Notes under the pieces: generated by a model | What the model saw: the letters and a program-made list of their open reading frames with translations, nothing else | What the model was told of the DNA's origin: nothing | Databases searched by the model: none | Assembly: GCF_000238255.3 (NCBI RefSeq) | Contig: NZ_CP011039.1 | Span: 483,001 to 547,000 of the forward strand | Source: Pseudoalteromonas spongiae UST010723-006 | GTDB taxonomy: Bacteria > Pseudomonadota > Gammaproteobacteria > Enterobacterales > Alteromonadaceae | DNA length: 64,000 bases | Reading direction: 5' to 3' | Translations under genes and position numbers: made by a program | Part shown: positions 45,032-54,244 of the stretch, piece by piece | Layout: each line of letters begins with the position of its first letter | Position numbering within the stretch: position 1 is the stretch's first letter

Positions 45032-45089
45032 TAAAGCTGTTAAGGCCAGCAGTTATTGACTTGAGAAAGTCAGCCTTTAAAACTCTGAG

Positions 45090-45536
45090 TTAAGCGCTAA
45101 GCTTTTGCTTAATTAAACCTGAAAGTTTGCCCATATCTGCGCGACCTTCAGCTTTAGCTTTAAGCAAGCCCATTACTTTACCCATATCTTGCATGCCAGA
45201 AGCACCGCTTGACGCGATACATTCATCAATTAAAGTAAGAATTTCTTCATCAGTAAGCGGTTTTGGTAAAAACGCTTCAAGTACTTTAATCTCATTAGCT
45301 TCAACTTCAGCTAAGTCCTCGCGGCCGGCGTCGCGATACTGAGATTCAGAATCTTTACGCTGCTTTACAAGTTTCACTAGAATAGACGTGATTTCAGCGT
45401 CACCTAGCGTAACTTGCTCATCGATTTCTTTTTGCTTAATAGCTGCTAAAACCATGCGAATTGCACCAAGACGAACTTTGTCTTTAGCGCGCATTGCATC
45501 TTTTTGTGCATCTTTAAGTTGTGCTAAAAGGCTCAT
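45090..45536 (-). CDS. yqeY: GatB/YqeY domain-containing protein
   Basis: A 148-residue protein with the YqeY pattern: LLAQLKDAQKDAMRAKDKVRLGAIRMVLAAIKQKEID (in parts), LVKQRKDSESQYRDAGREDLAEVEANEI (in parts), and ASGASGMQDMGKVMGLLKAK near the end. The domain resembles the tail of GatB, the amidotransferase subunit that makes Gln-tRNA, so an RNA-linked role is likely but not established. It lies 19 bases after rpsU and upstream of dnaG; this position between rpsU and dnaG is common in Alteromonadales and other gammaproteobacteria. Confidence 0.9.
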   Translation of the reverse strand: MSLLAQLKDAQKDAMRAKDKVRLGAIRMVLAAIKQKEIDEQVTLGDAEITSILVKLVKQRKDSESQYRDAGREDLAEVEANEIKVLEAFLPKPLTDEEILTLIDECIASSGASGMQDMGKVMGLLKAKAEGRADMGKLSGLIKQKLSA

Positions 45537-45555
45537 CTACAAGACCTAATCTAGA

Positions 45556-45771
45556 TTAGTAAAGTTTTACGCGACGAGCGTTTTCGCGAGAAAGCTTCTT
45601 CATGTGACGCTTTACCGCAGCTGCTTTTTTGCGCTTACGCTCAGCTGTTGGCTTTTCATAGTGCTCGCGACGACGAACTTCTGAAAGGATACCTGCTTTT
45701 TCACATGAACGCTTAAAACGGCGAAGAGCAACGTCAAACGGCTCGTTTTCTCTAACTTTAATAACTGGCAT
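45556..45771 (-). CDS. rpsU: Ribosomal protein bS21
   Basis: A 71-residue basic protein, the full family length. The start [27 protein letters not shown] (in parts) and the C-terminal [18 protein letters not shown] match bS21 closely. bS21 sits near the 3' end of 16S rRNA and assists translation initiation. It is the first gene of the rpsU-yqeY-dnaG-rpoD block. The region upstream contains two palindromes (45820-45837 and 45851-45867). Confidence 0.98.
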   Translation of the reverse strand: MPVIKVRENEPFDVALRRFKRSCEKAGILSEVRRREHYEKPTAERKRKKAAAVKRHMKKLSRENARRVKLY

Positions 45772-45819
45772 TAAAAAATCACCTACTTAGTAATATGTTT
45801 CTACTTAAATGAGTTTTAT

Positions 45820-45867
45820 TAGCTAAAACTTTAGCTAGTGCCACTCACCTCGGTTAAGATTTAACCG
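45820..45867. promoter_or_regulatory. Two consecutive palindromes upstream of rpsU
   Basis: TAGCTAAA-AC-TTTAGCTA (45820-45837) and CGGTTAA-GAT-TTAACCG (45851-45867, with 45861-45867 as the second arm) are perfect inverted repeats about 50 and 80 bases upstream of rpsU. Either may be an operator, an rpsU leader hairpin or, for the second, part of a longer stem with neighbouring bases. The 269-base gap to tsaD otherwise holds AT-rich promoter-like sequence. Confidence 0.45.
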
Positions 45868-46040
45868 ACTAGTTCAAAAATGGTGCGGCATTGTAATCTG
45901 AAGCACCACGCAATGTAAAGAATAATTATACCAAAGATGGTAAAAAGCTGACAAAAAATATTAAAGCTTGTAAAATCGCCGCCTTAACTTAATTGAGCGT
46001 GCTTTGATTGGGTATTTAATTGTTATTTTAGGAGAGAAAC

Positions 46041-47069
46041 TTGCGTATTTTGGGTATTGAATCGTCTTGTGATGAGACGGGAATCGCGATTTATGACGAT
46101 GAACAAGGCTTGCTGGCTCATCAGTTGTATTCTCAAGTGAAAGTGCATGCGGATTATGGTGGTGTTGTACCAGAACTGGCATCGCGTGATCACGTACGTA
46201 AGACTATTCCTTTAATTGAGGCTGCATTTAAACAAGCTGGTTGTGGACCCGAAGATTTAGATGGCGTTGCGTATACTGCAGGACCTGGTTTGGTAGGTGC
46301 GTTATTAGTTGGTTCATCAATTGGCCGCTCGCTTGCTTATGGGTGGGATGTGCCCGCTGTAGCAGTGCATCATATGGAAGGGCATTTACTTGCACCTATG
46401 CTTGATGAAGATGTACCAGAATTTCCATTTATTGCGCTACTTGTATCGGGTGGCCACAGCATGATTGTAAAAGTTGACGGTATCGGTCAATACACGATTC
46501 TTGGTGAGTCAATTGATGATGCTGCAGGTGAAGCGTTTGATAAAACGGCTAAACTATTAGGCCTTGATTACCCTGGTGGCCCATTGCTTGCCAAGCTTGC
46601 AGAAAAAGGTGAACCAGAAGTATATCGTTTTCCCCGTCCAATGACCGATAGACCGGGCCTTGATATGAGTTTTAGCGGGTTAAAAACCTTCGCTGCAAAT
46701 ACCATTAATAAAGAAAAAGACGAAGATGGCAATATTTCTGAGCAAGTGAAGGCCAATATCGCCCATGCTTTTCAAACGGCAGTAATTGATACCTTAGTAA
46801 TTAAATGTAAACGTGCTCTGAAAGAATACGGCATTAAGCGTTTAGTGATTGCCGGCGGCGTGAGTGCTAACGTTTATTTACGTGAAACACTAGAGAAAGT
46901 GATGACAGGTATGCAAGGCCGTGTTTATTACCCGCGCACTGAGTTTTGTACAGACAATGGTGCAATGATTGCTTACGCGGGCATGCAACGCTTGAAAGCA
47001 AAGCAGTATGCGCCACTTGATATGCGCGCTAAGCCACGTTGGCCGCTTGATGAGTTGGAATCAATTTAA
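46041..47069 (+). CDS. tsaD: tRNA threonylcarbamoyladenosine transferase subunit TsaD
   Basis: A 342-residue protein (E. coli 337). It starts [18 protein letters not shown] with the conserved ATP/metal-binding motif, has [14 protein letters not shown] (metal-binding histidines), LVSGGHS, the GLDYPGGP loop and [14 protein letters not shown]. TsaD joins threonylcarbamoyl to adenosine 37 of ANN-decoding tRNAs with TsaB, TsaC and TsaE. The start is TTG at 46041, with GGAG 6 bases upstream; the conserved N terminus begins exactly there. It is divergent from rpsU, the usual tsaD-rpsU arrangement in gammaproteobacteria. Confidence 0.97.
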   Translation: MRILGIESSCDETGIAIYDDEQGLLAHQLYSQVKVHADYGGVVPELASRDHVRKTIPLIEAAFKQAGCGPEDLDGVAYTAGPGLVGALLVGSSIGRSLAYGWDVPAVAVHHMEGHLLAPMLDEDVPEFPFIALLVSGGHSMIVKVDGIGQYTILGESIDDAAGEAFDKTAKLLGLDYPGGPLLAKLAEKGEPEVYRFPRPMTDRPGLDMSFSGLKTFAANTINKEKDEDGNISEQVKANIAHAFQTAVIDTLVIKCKRALKEYGIKRLVIAGGVSANVYLRETLEKVMTGMQGRVYYPRTEFCTDNGAMIAYAGMQRLKAKQYAPLDMRAKPRWPLDELESI

Positions 47070-47110
47070 TTTTTCGAATTAACCGCTGCTGCAGTTAGCG
47101 TTTATCAAAT

Positions 47111-47139
47111 AAAAAAGCCGAGATTACTCGGCTTTTTTT
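47111..47139. terminator. Bidirectional terminator between tsaD and plsY
   Basis: AAAAAAGCCGAG and CTCGGCTTTTTTT form a stem around ATTA, with A- and T-runs on both sides. It overlaps the plsY stop codon and serves both convergent genes. Confidence 0.93.
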
Positions 47140-47714
47140 GATTTCACTTTTGGCTCAGTGCCTTTAAGCAAGCGCACAACGTTAGCTCGATGGCGAAATA
47201 CAATCAGCGCTGCCAGCATAGTTACAGGCAAGACATAAAGCGGTTTTATAAACCACGTAAATAAAGGCGCTAAACTTACGGTAATGATAGCGGCCAAAGA
47301 AGAGTACCCAGTCAACCAAATTAAACCAAGCCAGGTTAAAATTAATAAGCCAGCCAAGGTAAAACCAATGGGCAGTAAGCTACCAAACGCGGTTGCCACC
47401 GCTTTACCCCCTTTAAAGCCAAAAAAAATCGGGTAAATGTGCCCAAGACATGCAGCAATTGCAATAAAACCTAAATAAAGAGGCTCTATCTTAAGAAAGT
47501 AAGCACCATATACTGGGATTGTGCCTTTCAGCACATCAAATATCAGTACTAAGCTTGCAGGTAGTTTGCCACCAATGCGATAAACATTGGTTGCGCCTGG
47601 GTTATTAGAACCGGTTGTTCTGGGATCAGGTAAGCGAAACAGCTTACAGATGAGCACTGCCGAAGAAATTGAGCCAAACAGATAGGCAAAGACAATCATT
47701 AAGCTTGCTAACAC
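47124..47714 (-). CDS. plsY: Glycerol-3-phosphate acyltransferase PlsY
   Basis: A 196-residue inner-membrane protein with about five membrane segments. The three PlsY motifs are present: [18 protein letters not shown] start ([34 protein letters not shown], in parts), [17 protein letters not shown] with FKGGKA, and a C-terminal [15 protein letters not shown]. It transfers the acyl group from acyl-phosphate to glycerol-3-phosphate, the first acylation in phospholipid synthesis. It is divergent from folB and convergent with tsaD; the tsaD-plsY-folB neighbourhood is conserved in gammaproteobacteria. Confidence 0.95.
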   Translation of the reverse strand: MLASLMIVFAYLFGSISSAVLICKLFRLPDPRTTGSNNPGATNVYRIGGKLPASLVLIFDVLKGTIPVYGAYFLKIEPLYLGFIAIAACLGHIYPIFFGFKGGKAVATAFGSLLPIGFTLAGLLILTWLGLIWLTGYSSLAAIITVSLAPLFTWFIKPLYVLPVTMLAALIVFRHRANVVRLLKGTEPKVKSKKAE

Positions 47715-47848
47715 AGCGTTCCTTATTTTTTCTTTAGCAAATATAGGCTATTATCTGCCGCTGATTCTTTTTAGCGGATTTACCCATAAGAGTACCTATT
47801 TTTTTCTCTAATTGGTATCCGACCACAGTATAATCGGGGTGAATACGG

Positions 47849-48208
47849 GTGCAAGATAAGGTTTTTATTAGTCAATTACAGGTTAATACCATTATTGGCG
47901 TGTTTGATTTTGAAAAACAAGCGAAACAACCTTTGTTTTTTGATGTTGAAATGCTGACAAATTTTGCCCAAGCTGCGAAGTCTGACAATGTTAATGATGT
48001 GGTTGATTATGCCAAAGTGTCAGCACGTATTATTGCTCATTGTGAAGCAACACAAGTTGAGCTATTAGAGACGCTGGCTGAGCAATTGGCGACGATTATC
48101 TTAAGTGAATTTGCTGTATCGCAAGTGACATTGCGAATCTCGAAGCCCCAAGCTGTAATTGAAGCGCAAACCGTGGGTATAGAAATTACACGTAAAAAGC
48201 AAAGCTAA
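47849..48208 (+). CDS. folB: Dihydroneopterin aldolase
   Basis: A 119-residue enzyme of the FolB family: VFISQLQVNTIIGVFDFE near the start, DVEMLTNF, DVVDYAKVSARI and RISKPQAVIEAQTVGIEI at the end. It converts 7,8-dihydroneopterin to 6-hydroxymethyldihydropterin in folate synthesis. The start is GTG at 47849; the alignment of VFISQL with VFIEQL of E. coli supports it. A TATAAT at 47829-47834 sits so close that the transcript may be nearly leaderless. Its stop overlaps the folK ATG by one base. Confidence 0.92.
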   Translation: MQDKVFISQLQVNTIIGVFDFEKQAKQPLFFDVEMLTNFAQAAKSDNVNDVVDYAKVSARIIAHCEATQVELLETLAEQLATIILSEFAVSQVTLRISKPQAVIEAQTVGIEITRKKQS

Positions 48209-48687
48209 TGGCACAGATTTTTATCAGTATTGGCTCTAATATCAATAAAGAGCATTACATTAAAGCTGCTTTAGCTATTTTACCTCAGCATTTTGATAAT
48301 GTTATTTACTCAAGTGTTTTTGAAAGTGAATCGGTTGGTTTTGAAGGGAATAACTTTTATAACCTTGTGGCCGCTGCTACAACCAATTTACCGCTTGAAG
48401 AAGTATGTGCTCGCCTTAAACAAATTGAGCGCGACCATGGTCGCACCCCTGCCGATAAAAAGTTTAGCCCACGTACACTCGATCTGGATTTGTTATTTTT
48501 TGACGAGGTGATCTGTGACACGCCAGCAGAATTGCCGCGTGATGAAATTACCAAAAATGCGTTTGTACTTTGGCCTCTTGCTGAAATAGCCAGTAACTTT
48601 ATCCACCCTACGGTCAACCTGAGTATTGGTGAGCTGTGGCGAAATTATAATAAAAATAAGCAAAAATTGTGGAAAGTGGAGATTTAA
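48208..48687 (+). CDS. folK: 6-hydroxymethyl-7,8-dihydropterin pyrophosphokinase
   Basis: A 159-residue enzyme of the HPPK family. ISIGSNINKE opens it, with ARLKQIERDHGR and the signature FSPRTLDLDLLFFDE, then PLAEIASNFIHP near the end. It pyrophosphorylates the product of FolB using ATP, the next step in folate synthesis. The start overlaps the folB stop, so the two are coupled. uppP follows six bases later. Confidence 0.95.
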   Translation: MAQIFISIGSNINKEHYIKAALAILPQHFDNVIYSSVFESESVGFEGNNFYNLVAAATTNLPLEEVCARLKQIERDHGRTPADKKFSPRTLDLDLLFFDEVICDTPAELPRDEITKNAFVLWPLAEIASNFIHPTVNLSIGELWRNYNKNKQKLWKVEI

Positions 48688-48692
48688 AATAA

Positions 48693-49508
48693 ATGGGACT
48701 GATTGAAATTGTTGTACTGGCACTAATTCAAGGGTTTACTGAATTTTTGCCAATTTCAAGTTCAGGCCACCTTATTTTACCGAGTCAATTACTTGGCTGG
48801 CAAGATCAAGGTCAGGCGTTTGATATCGCAGTACATGTCGGAACATTGTTCGCAGTACTTATTTATTTTCGTAAAGATGTGGTTCAAATACTCTCTGCAT
48901 GGTTTAAGTCTTGCACCGGAAAAGGTCACACAGAAGAAAGCAAACTTGGCTGGTATATAATTCTGGCAACCATTCCCGCTGGTTTAGTTGCGGGCCTTGC
49001 AAAAGATTTTATAGAAGCCAATACCCGTGGCGCAGCCGTAATAGCAATTACCACAATTATTTTTGGTTTAGCGCTTTGGTATGCCGATATCAAAGCAAAA
49101 GAACACAAGAACATTTTCGATATAAAATGGAAAGCTGCCCTGTTGATAGGTATTGCGCAGGCGGTTGCGTTAATTCCTGGTACCTCACGCTCTGGTATAA
49201 CTATTACCGCCGGTTTGTTACTAGGGCTTGATAAAAAAAGTGCAGCGCGTTTTTCGTTTTTAATGTCTATTCCTGTTATTGGTGGCTTAGGGCTAGTGAT
49301 GATCATTAAGCTGATGTTAAATAACACTGCTGTTGATTGGCATGCACTGATTTTAGGCACTGCGCTGTCGTTTGTTTCAGCGTATACCTGTATTTTCCTA
49401 TTCTTAAAGTTTATTGAACGAATGGGCATGTTGCCGTTTGTTATTTACCGATTAATTTTAGGATTCGCTTTGTTTGCACTCATTGGGCTTGGCTATATCA
49501 GTGCTTAA
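48693..49508 (+). CDS. uppP: Undecaprenyl-diphosphate phosphatase
   Basis: A 271-residue membrane protein with about eight hydrophobic segments. The UppP/BacA signatures are LALIQGFTEFLPISSSGHLIL with Glu and the SSSGH motif, and ALIPGTSRSGITITAGLLLGL (in parts) with PGTSRSG. It dephosphorylates undecaprenyl diphosphate to recycle the lipid carrier for cell-wall synthesis and gives low-level bacitracin resistance. It is the last gene of folB-folK-uppP. Its coupling to folate genes is conserved in several gammaproteobacteria. Confidence 0.96.
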   Translation: MGLIEIVVLALIQGFTEFLPISSSGHLILPSQLLGWQDQGQAFDIAVHVGTLFAVLIYFRKDVVQILSAWFKSCTGKGHTEESKLGWYIILATIPAGLVAGLAKDFIEANTRGAAVIAITTIIFGLALWYADIKAKEHKNIFDIKWKAALLIGIAQAVALIPGTSRSGITITAGLLLGLDKKSAARFSFLMSIPVIGGLGLVMIIKLMLNNTAVDWHALILGTALSFVSAYTCIFLFLKFIERMGMLPFVIYRLILGFALFALIGLGYISA

Positions 49509-49534
49509 GTTAAATTATTTAAAATAAAAAATGT

Positions 49535-49565
49535 AAAAGGCTAAGAGTAATTCTTAGCCTTTTTG
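49535..49565 (+). terminator. Intrinsic terminator of folB-folK-uppP
   Basis: AAAGGCTAAGA and TCTTAGCCTTT form the stem with a 5-base loop, followed by TTTTGTTTTG. It ends the operon 27 bases after the uppP stop. Confidence 0.92.
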
Positions 49566-49696
49566 TTTTGCTTTTATTATGGCTAAATGCTCACTCTTAG
49601 GAGTTTACTTTTTGCTAAGATAGTAAAATTTTGTCTATATCAAAGCTTTATTTGGTGTAGATAACTTGATAATTTAGTAATGATTTTGTTTGCGTA

Positions 49697-52600
49697 ATGG
49701 GTACGGTTGATTTGCGTCTATTATTTGTATTATTTTGCGTTGTTGTTTCACTTCACATGGACGCTACGACCGCTGCTCAAAATGATGGTATTTCGGAGGT
49801 AACAGCCACACAAGTTCAACCAGCTGTATGGCAGGAGTTATCATCATTGGTGTTGCCTGTGGGTCAACCTGTGCTCAAAAGGTCGAGCTATGTGAATTTG
49901 GATAAAGCTCAGGTTATTCAATGGCAAGCAACAAAAAATAGAGCTATAAAACGAGGAGCTGTTAGGTCAACTGAAGTTACCAAAGCCGCTTTTATCGAGG
50001 TTCCACACGCCAACGACATGCCCAGATGGCAAACCGTAAAGCCGATGCAATATGAGCTTAATACGCTTTTTGACATTCGACATTTTTCTATGCGTCAAGG
50101 CTTACCAACAGGGGCTATTTACCAGACGTTTCAAGATGAACATGGCGTATTATGGCTAGCGACAAATGGCGAGGGCGTTTGCCAGTATATCTCAAATTCC
50201 TTCAGGTGCTTCAAAGAATCACATGGCCTTAATAACAATCGTGTATGGAAAATATCAAATGGGTTGCAGGGGGAGTTATTATTTGCCACGGATAAAGGCG
50301 TAAGTAGTTTTGATGGTAAAAAATTTCGTAGTCTTCATATTAACGGCAAACCATTTTTAGAGAAAGTGAATGATATTGCTATATTAAATCAAGCAATATT
50401 CTTTATTACTGATAGTGAAATATACCGTTATCAAAATGGTGAAATAGCTACGACCTCTAACGCTATATCTTTGACGGTATTTAACCGTTTGGTTTCATTC
50501 AATGACTCAATATGGCTGGCATCAAGTAAGGGCTTGTTTTCGTTATCAAATGGGCAAATTAACCTTTATGAATTTCGCGATGAAGCTTGCAATGGGAATA
50601 TTACCTCGTTAATAGGTCAGAGCAACTCCGTTATTTTTGCGGTTAAAGGTCAAGGTATTTGCCGCATCGATATAGAAAATAGAAGTGTAAATATACTTTT
50701 AGGGGTCACTGTCCCCAATGTGACTTCATTGCTATTTGATGAAAAAAACAGATCTCTTTGGATTGGTGATGACAGTAAAGGAGTTGTTAAAATTCAAAAT
50801 GATCACGCTCTTCGTCTCAACAATCAAAATGGGATGAATGCTGACCATATTCGAGGCTTGATGAAAGATAGCCAAGGCCATATATGGATTTCCACTTACA
50901 GCAATGGCATTAACCGTTTTAAAGAGAGTGGTTTTTCATTATTAAATAAGCGAAGCGGGCTTAGAAATGAACGTGTTAGTGCACTATCAAATATTAATAA
51001 TCAACTGTGGCTAGGTCAATACGGCGGAGGCATTCAAGTCTTATCCGATGATCAATGGTACGAACCTGAGACACATTTGATGAATCCGTACATTCATAGC
51101 ATCATGCAAGACCAAGCGGATCGAATATGGGTTGGTACACGGCAAGGTATTATAGTGCTTGGCGAGAATGGCGCGACTCACATTGGCAAAGAGCAAGGTT
51201 TAACTGCCGATATCATTCACAAAGTGATCGAGGCTTCGGATGATTGTATTTATATCGCGTCGTCAAAAGGTTTGTACCGAAACTGTAATAATCAATTACA
51301 AAGATTAATGCTAGAGCAAGAGCAGTACGTAATTAATGTGCTTGCAGATACCGCAAATCGTATTTGGTTTGTTACCAATGGTGGGGGGACACATTATCTT
51401 AATAAAGGTCATGTTTATCGTTTTACTGAGGAAGATGGCTTACCAAGTGATTGGGCTTATAGTTTAGAACAGGACAGCAACTATATTTATCTCGGAACAC
51501 GAAAAGGTGTTTTTGTACTCAACGAACAACAAGGTAAATGGCAGGGTCAACAGATTAGTACGGAAAACGGTCTCGCTAGTAGCATAGTGTTGGCACTAAA
51601 GGCATATAAGGGGTATTTATGGGTAGGCACGGAAGGGGGTAATAATCGTGTCGCTATTAGTTCGTTATTTAACAGCCAAAAAACACCGAAAGTAAACACG
51701 TTTGCTTACGATAATGGTTATTTGGCTGTGGATTCAACATTAAATAGCGCTGTAATAGATAAAGAAAATATCTATTGGGGATCTGCCAATGGAGTAATAC
51801 ATTTTAACCCAGAGCAAATCAATTTAAAGTCGCGGTTAGCGAGTCGCATTCTCGAAATTTACTCTCTCAGCGAGCAAAGAGAATATCATTACTTATCTAC
51901 TATTGAAGAGCAAAATGTTGCCACTAAATTTACACCTGACACGATTCAAATAACAATAAAATATGCGCATAGCGACTGGTCTTCGCCTGAGCGTATCATG
52001 TATCAAACACGTTTGATTGGTAGTAGCGATACATGGAGTGAACCTTCAAGGCTAAATCAAATCACGTATAACAATTTGCGTCCTGAAAATTATGAGTTTC
52101 AGGTAAGAGCAATAAATGGTGAGCAGATTGGAGACTCAGTTACTTACCGATTCGAGCTATTACCTCCATGGTGGCAAACCTGGTGGGCATATACGTTTTT
52201 TCTTTGTGCTTTAACTGTACTTATTTATTTGGTGGTGAAGTGGCAATTTGAAACATTAAGAAAGCAGCAAAGAATTAAAGACCGAGCTGAATTTTCAGAA
52301 GCATTACTTGCTCGAAAAAAACAGCTTCTTGCTGAAGTTTCGCATGAAATTAGAACACCATTAAGTGTACTTAAAATGCAAATAGAAGGCCTTGAATACA
52401 ATATTGTTGATAATAATGAAAAAACATATGAGGTATTACATCGCCGTATTGGTGATATTAATACTTTAATTGCAGATATTGATCAGCTAGCAAATGCAGA
52501 ACTACAAGAGCTGTCGTTAAATCTAGCAACTATGCTTGCGAAACCTTGGCTCGAAATGTGGTGCAGTGATGCACAAACACGTATCGCCCAAAGTGAAGGA

Positions 52601-52990
52601 ATACACTTTTCCTTTAACATTAATATACCTGAGAGCACAACGCTTGATGCAGATAAAAAACGGCTGACGCAAGTACTTACTAACCTACTATCAAACAGCA
52701 TTCGATATACACAAACACCTGCAAATATTGAACTTGATGCGAGTATTAAAAAAGGGAACCTTGTTATTACATTATCAGATAGTTCACCGGGAGTGTCTGA
52801 TAGTGAGCTAACAACAATTTTTAAGCGGATGTATCAATGTGAAAATAATAAGGCTTTGTACAAAGGTGGAACAGGACTTGGCTTAGCCATTTGCCAAGAT
52901 TTAATCGCACGCCATCAAGGCGAAATACTTGCTGAGCATAGTGTGCTGGGCGGTGTACAAGTCACTATTAAGTTAAAGGTAAGCGACTAA
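49697..52990 (+). CDS. Orphan sensor histidine kinase with periplasmic Reg_prop propeller
   Basis: A 1097-residue protein. A signal-like N terminus (about 1-27) leads to a long periplasmic region (about 80-830) with repeated Reg_prop units (HGVLWLATNGEGV, NRSLWIGDDSKGV, QGHIWISTYSNGI, DRIWVGTRQGI) and a Y_Y_Y domain (about 735-825; NLRPENYEFQVRA). One membrane segment (about 832-850) follows, then HisKA (AEVSHEIRTPLSVLKMQ, phospho-His at about 883) and HATPase_c (NLLSNSIRYTQ, TGLGLAICQ). Unlike many relatives (hybrid kinases of this sort), it has no receiver or AraC domain, and no response regulator gene lies next to it. These sensors usually detect oligosaccharides or peptides. Confidence 0.92.
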   Translation: MGTVDLRLLFVLFCVVVSLHMDATTAAQNDGISEVTATQVQPAVWQELSSLVLPVGQPVLKRSSYVNLDKAQVIQWQATKNRAIKRGAVRSTEVTKAAFIEVPHANDMPRWQTVKPMQYELNTLFDIRHFSMRQGLPTGAIYQTFQDEHGVLWLATNGEGVCQYISNSFRCFKESHGLNNNRVWKISNGLQGELLFATDKGVSSFDGKKFRSLHINGKPFLEKVNDIAILNQAIFFITDSEIYRYQNGEIATTSNAISLTVFNRLVSFNDSIWLASSKGLFSLSNGQINLYEFRDEACNGNITSLIGQSNSVIFAVKGQGICRIDIENRSVNILLGVTVPNVTSLLFDEKNRSLWIGDDSKGVVKIQNDHALRLNNQNGMNADHIRGLMKDSQGHIWISTYSNGINRFKESGFSLLNKRSGLRNERVSALSNINNQLWLGQYGGGIQVLSDDQWYEPETHLMNPYIHSIMQDQADRIWVGTRQGIIVLGENGATHIGKEQGLTADIIHKVIEASDDCIYIASSKGLYRNCNNQLQRLMLEQEQYVINVLADTANRIWFVTNGGGTHYLNKGHVYRFTEEDGLPSDWAYSLEQDSNYIYLGTRKGVFVLNEQQGKWQGQQISTENGLASSIVLALKAYKGYLWVGTEGGNNRVAISSLFNSQKTPKVNTFAYDNGYLAVDSTLNSAVIDKENIYWGSANGVIHFNPEQINLKSRLASRILEIYSLSEQREYHYLSTIEEQNVATKFTPDTIQITIKYAHSDWSSPERIMYQTRLIGSSDTWSEPSRLNQITYNNLRPENYEFQVRAINGEQIGDSVTYRFELLPPWWQTWWAYTFFLCALTVLIYLVVKWQFETLRKQQRIKDRAEFSEALLARKKQLLAEVSHEIRTPLSVLKMQIEGLEYNIVDNNEKTYEVLHRRIGDINTLIADIDQLANAELQELSLNLATMLAKPWLEMWCSDAQTRIAQSEGIHFSFNINIPESTTLDADKKRLTQVLTNLLSNSIRYTQTPANIELDASIKKGNLVITLSDSSPGVSDSELTTIFKRMYQCENNKALYKGGTGLGLAICQDLIARHQGEILAEHSVLGGVQVTIKLKVSD

Positions 52991-53010
52991 TAATTTTATC
53001 GCTTACCTTT
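52975..53010. terminator. Hairpin between the orphan kinase gene and cca
   Basis: AAAGGTAAGCG (52975-52985) and CGCTTACCTTT (53000-53010) form an 11-bp stem with a 14-base loop. It spans the kinase stop and lies 16 bases before the convergent cca stop. T-runs are short on both sides. Confidence 0.6.
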
Positions 53011-53026
53011 AAGGCTTTAGCGTATA

Positions 53027-54130
53027 TTATTCAAATATACCACTTACGGCATCTTGCCTAGCTTGCGCCAGCTGTTGTTTGATTTCAGCGCCTTTAAAAC
53101 CTTGTTTAATGATGGCTTGTACATCGATAGCAATAGCTTTTGTTGCCGCACTTTGCAGTTTACGAGCTAAGGCTGAATGTTCTTCTCCAAGCAAGGCAAA
53201 GGTTTCAATAAATAAGTTTAAACGCTCAGGGCGTCGCCAAACATCTGCTTGATTAAAGAGTGCCAGTACCTGTTCTGCAGATATTTGGTTGTGCGTAAAA
53301 ATAGGCGCAAAGGTGGTAAATAGGCTCAGTGCATCAACATAGGCATTGGGTAAACGCAAATGCTCAGAAAGTGTTTTGACCTCAGTAGGCTGAATCGCTT
53401 TTAGCCATAAACAAAAGGCGATAACAAGTTGGCTTTCGCCAGCTTCTTTCGTTAACAAAGTTGCAAGTTCTTGGCTGTAATCAGGTGACCAATGGTTTGC
53501 CAGTGGCGGTAAAATAATTGGTAGCGCGTTAATTTCCGCAAGCACATCGGTAAATACATTAATCGCGCCATCGGCAAGAGATTTTTCAATTTCCAACCAA
53601 ATTCGCTCTTTGGTTAGGGTATTAATTTCACCTTGGGCAACCATTTCTTGCATTAGTAATAATGTCTCGGGCGCGATAGTAAAGCCTAAATAATGGTAGC
53701 GAGCAGCAAAGCGTGCAACACGCAAAATGCGCAGTGGATCTTCACAAAATGCGTCGCTTACATGGCGAAGACGCTTTTGCTCTAAATCGGCTTGTCCATT
53801 AAAAGGGTCAATAATATTGCCGTTTTCATCTTCAGCCATAGCGTTTACGGTTAGGTCACGGCGAATTAAGTCTTCTTCCAGAGTGACATTTGGCGTAAAG
53901 TCGCAAATGAACCCAGTGTAACCTTGCCCTGATTTTCGTTCGGTTCGTGCTAGGGCGTATTCGTCTTTTGTTTCTGGGTGTAAAAATACAGGAAAGTCAC
54001 TGCCAACTTGCTGGTAGCCAAGCGCTAATAATTCTTCTGGCGTACTACCAACTACCACATAATCTGACTCTTTAATTGGGCGATTTAATAGTTTATCTCT
54101 TACTGCGCCGCCAACTAGGTATATTTTCAT
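53027..54130 (-). CDS. cca: tRNA nucleotidyltransferase (CCA-adding enzyme), no HD domain
   Basis: A 367-residue enzyme that adds or repairs the 3' CCA of t[31 protein letters not shown] (in parts) is the nucleotidyltransferase start with [29 protein letters not shown] (in parts) and [12 protein letters not shown] follow. I chose ATG at 54130 over 54181 because the conserved start begins there. E. coli Cca has about 412 residues with a C-terminal HD domain for 2',3'-phosphatase activity; no HxxHD-like motif is visible here, so this enzyme is probably limited to CCA addition. In E. coli cca lies next to ygiM; here a YgiM-like gene lies at 63130. Confidence 0.94.
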   Translation of the reverse strand: MKIYLVGGAVRDKLLNRPIKESDYVVVGSTPEELLALGYQQVGSDFPVFLHPETKDEYALARTERKSGQGYTGFICDFTPNVTLEEDLIRRDLTVNAMAEDENGNIIDPFNGQADLEQKRLRHVSDAFCEDPLRILRVARFAARYHYLGFTIAPETLLLMQEMVAQGEINTLTKERIWLEIEKSLADGAINVFTDVLAEINALPIILPPLANHWSPDYSQELATLLTKEAGESQLVIAFCLWLKAIQPTEVKTLSEHLRLPNAYVDALSLFTTFAPIFTHNQISAEQVLALFNQADVWRRPERLNLFIETFALLGEEHSALARKLQSAATKAIAIDVQAIIKQGFKGAEIKQQLAQARQDAVSGIFE

Positions 54131-54244
54131 TGTGTTAGGTTTACACATAATAAATAACGATAATGATTGAAATCCTATCATAATTTGGAATTCGTTGGTG
54201 AATTGGTATGATAGGCTGAGTTTTTATTAAGCGTATTGAAGTAA

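Noticed and set aside
48926..49429. A 167-codon minus-strand frame opposite uppP
   Set aside because: It covers conserved UppP membrane segments; the hydrophobic pattern is a mirror of those.
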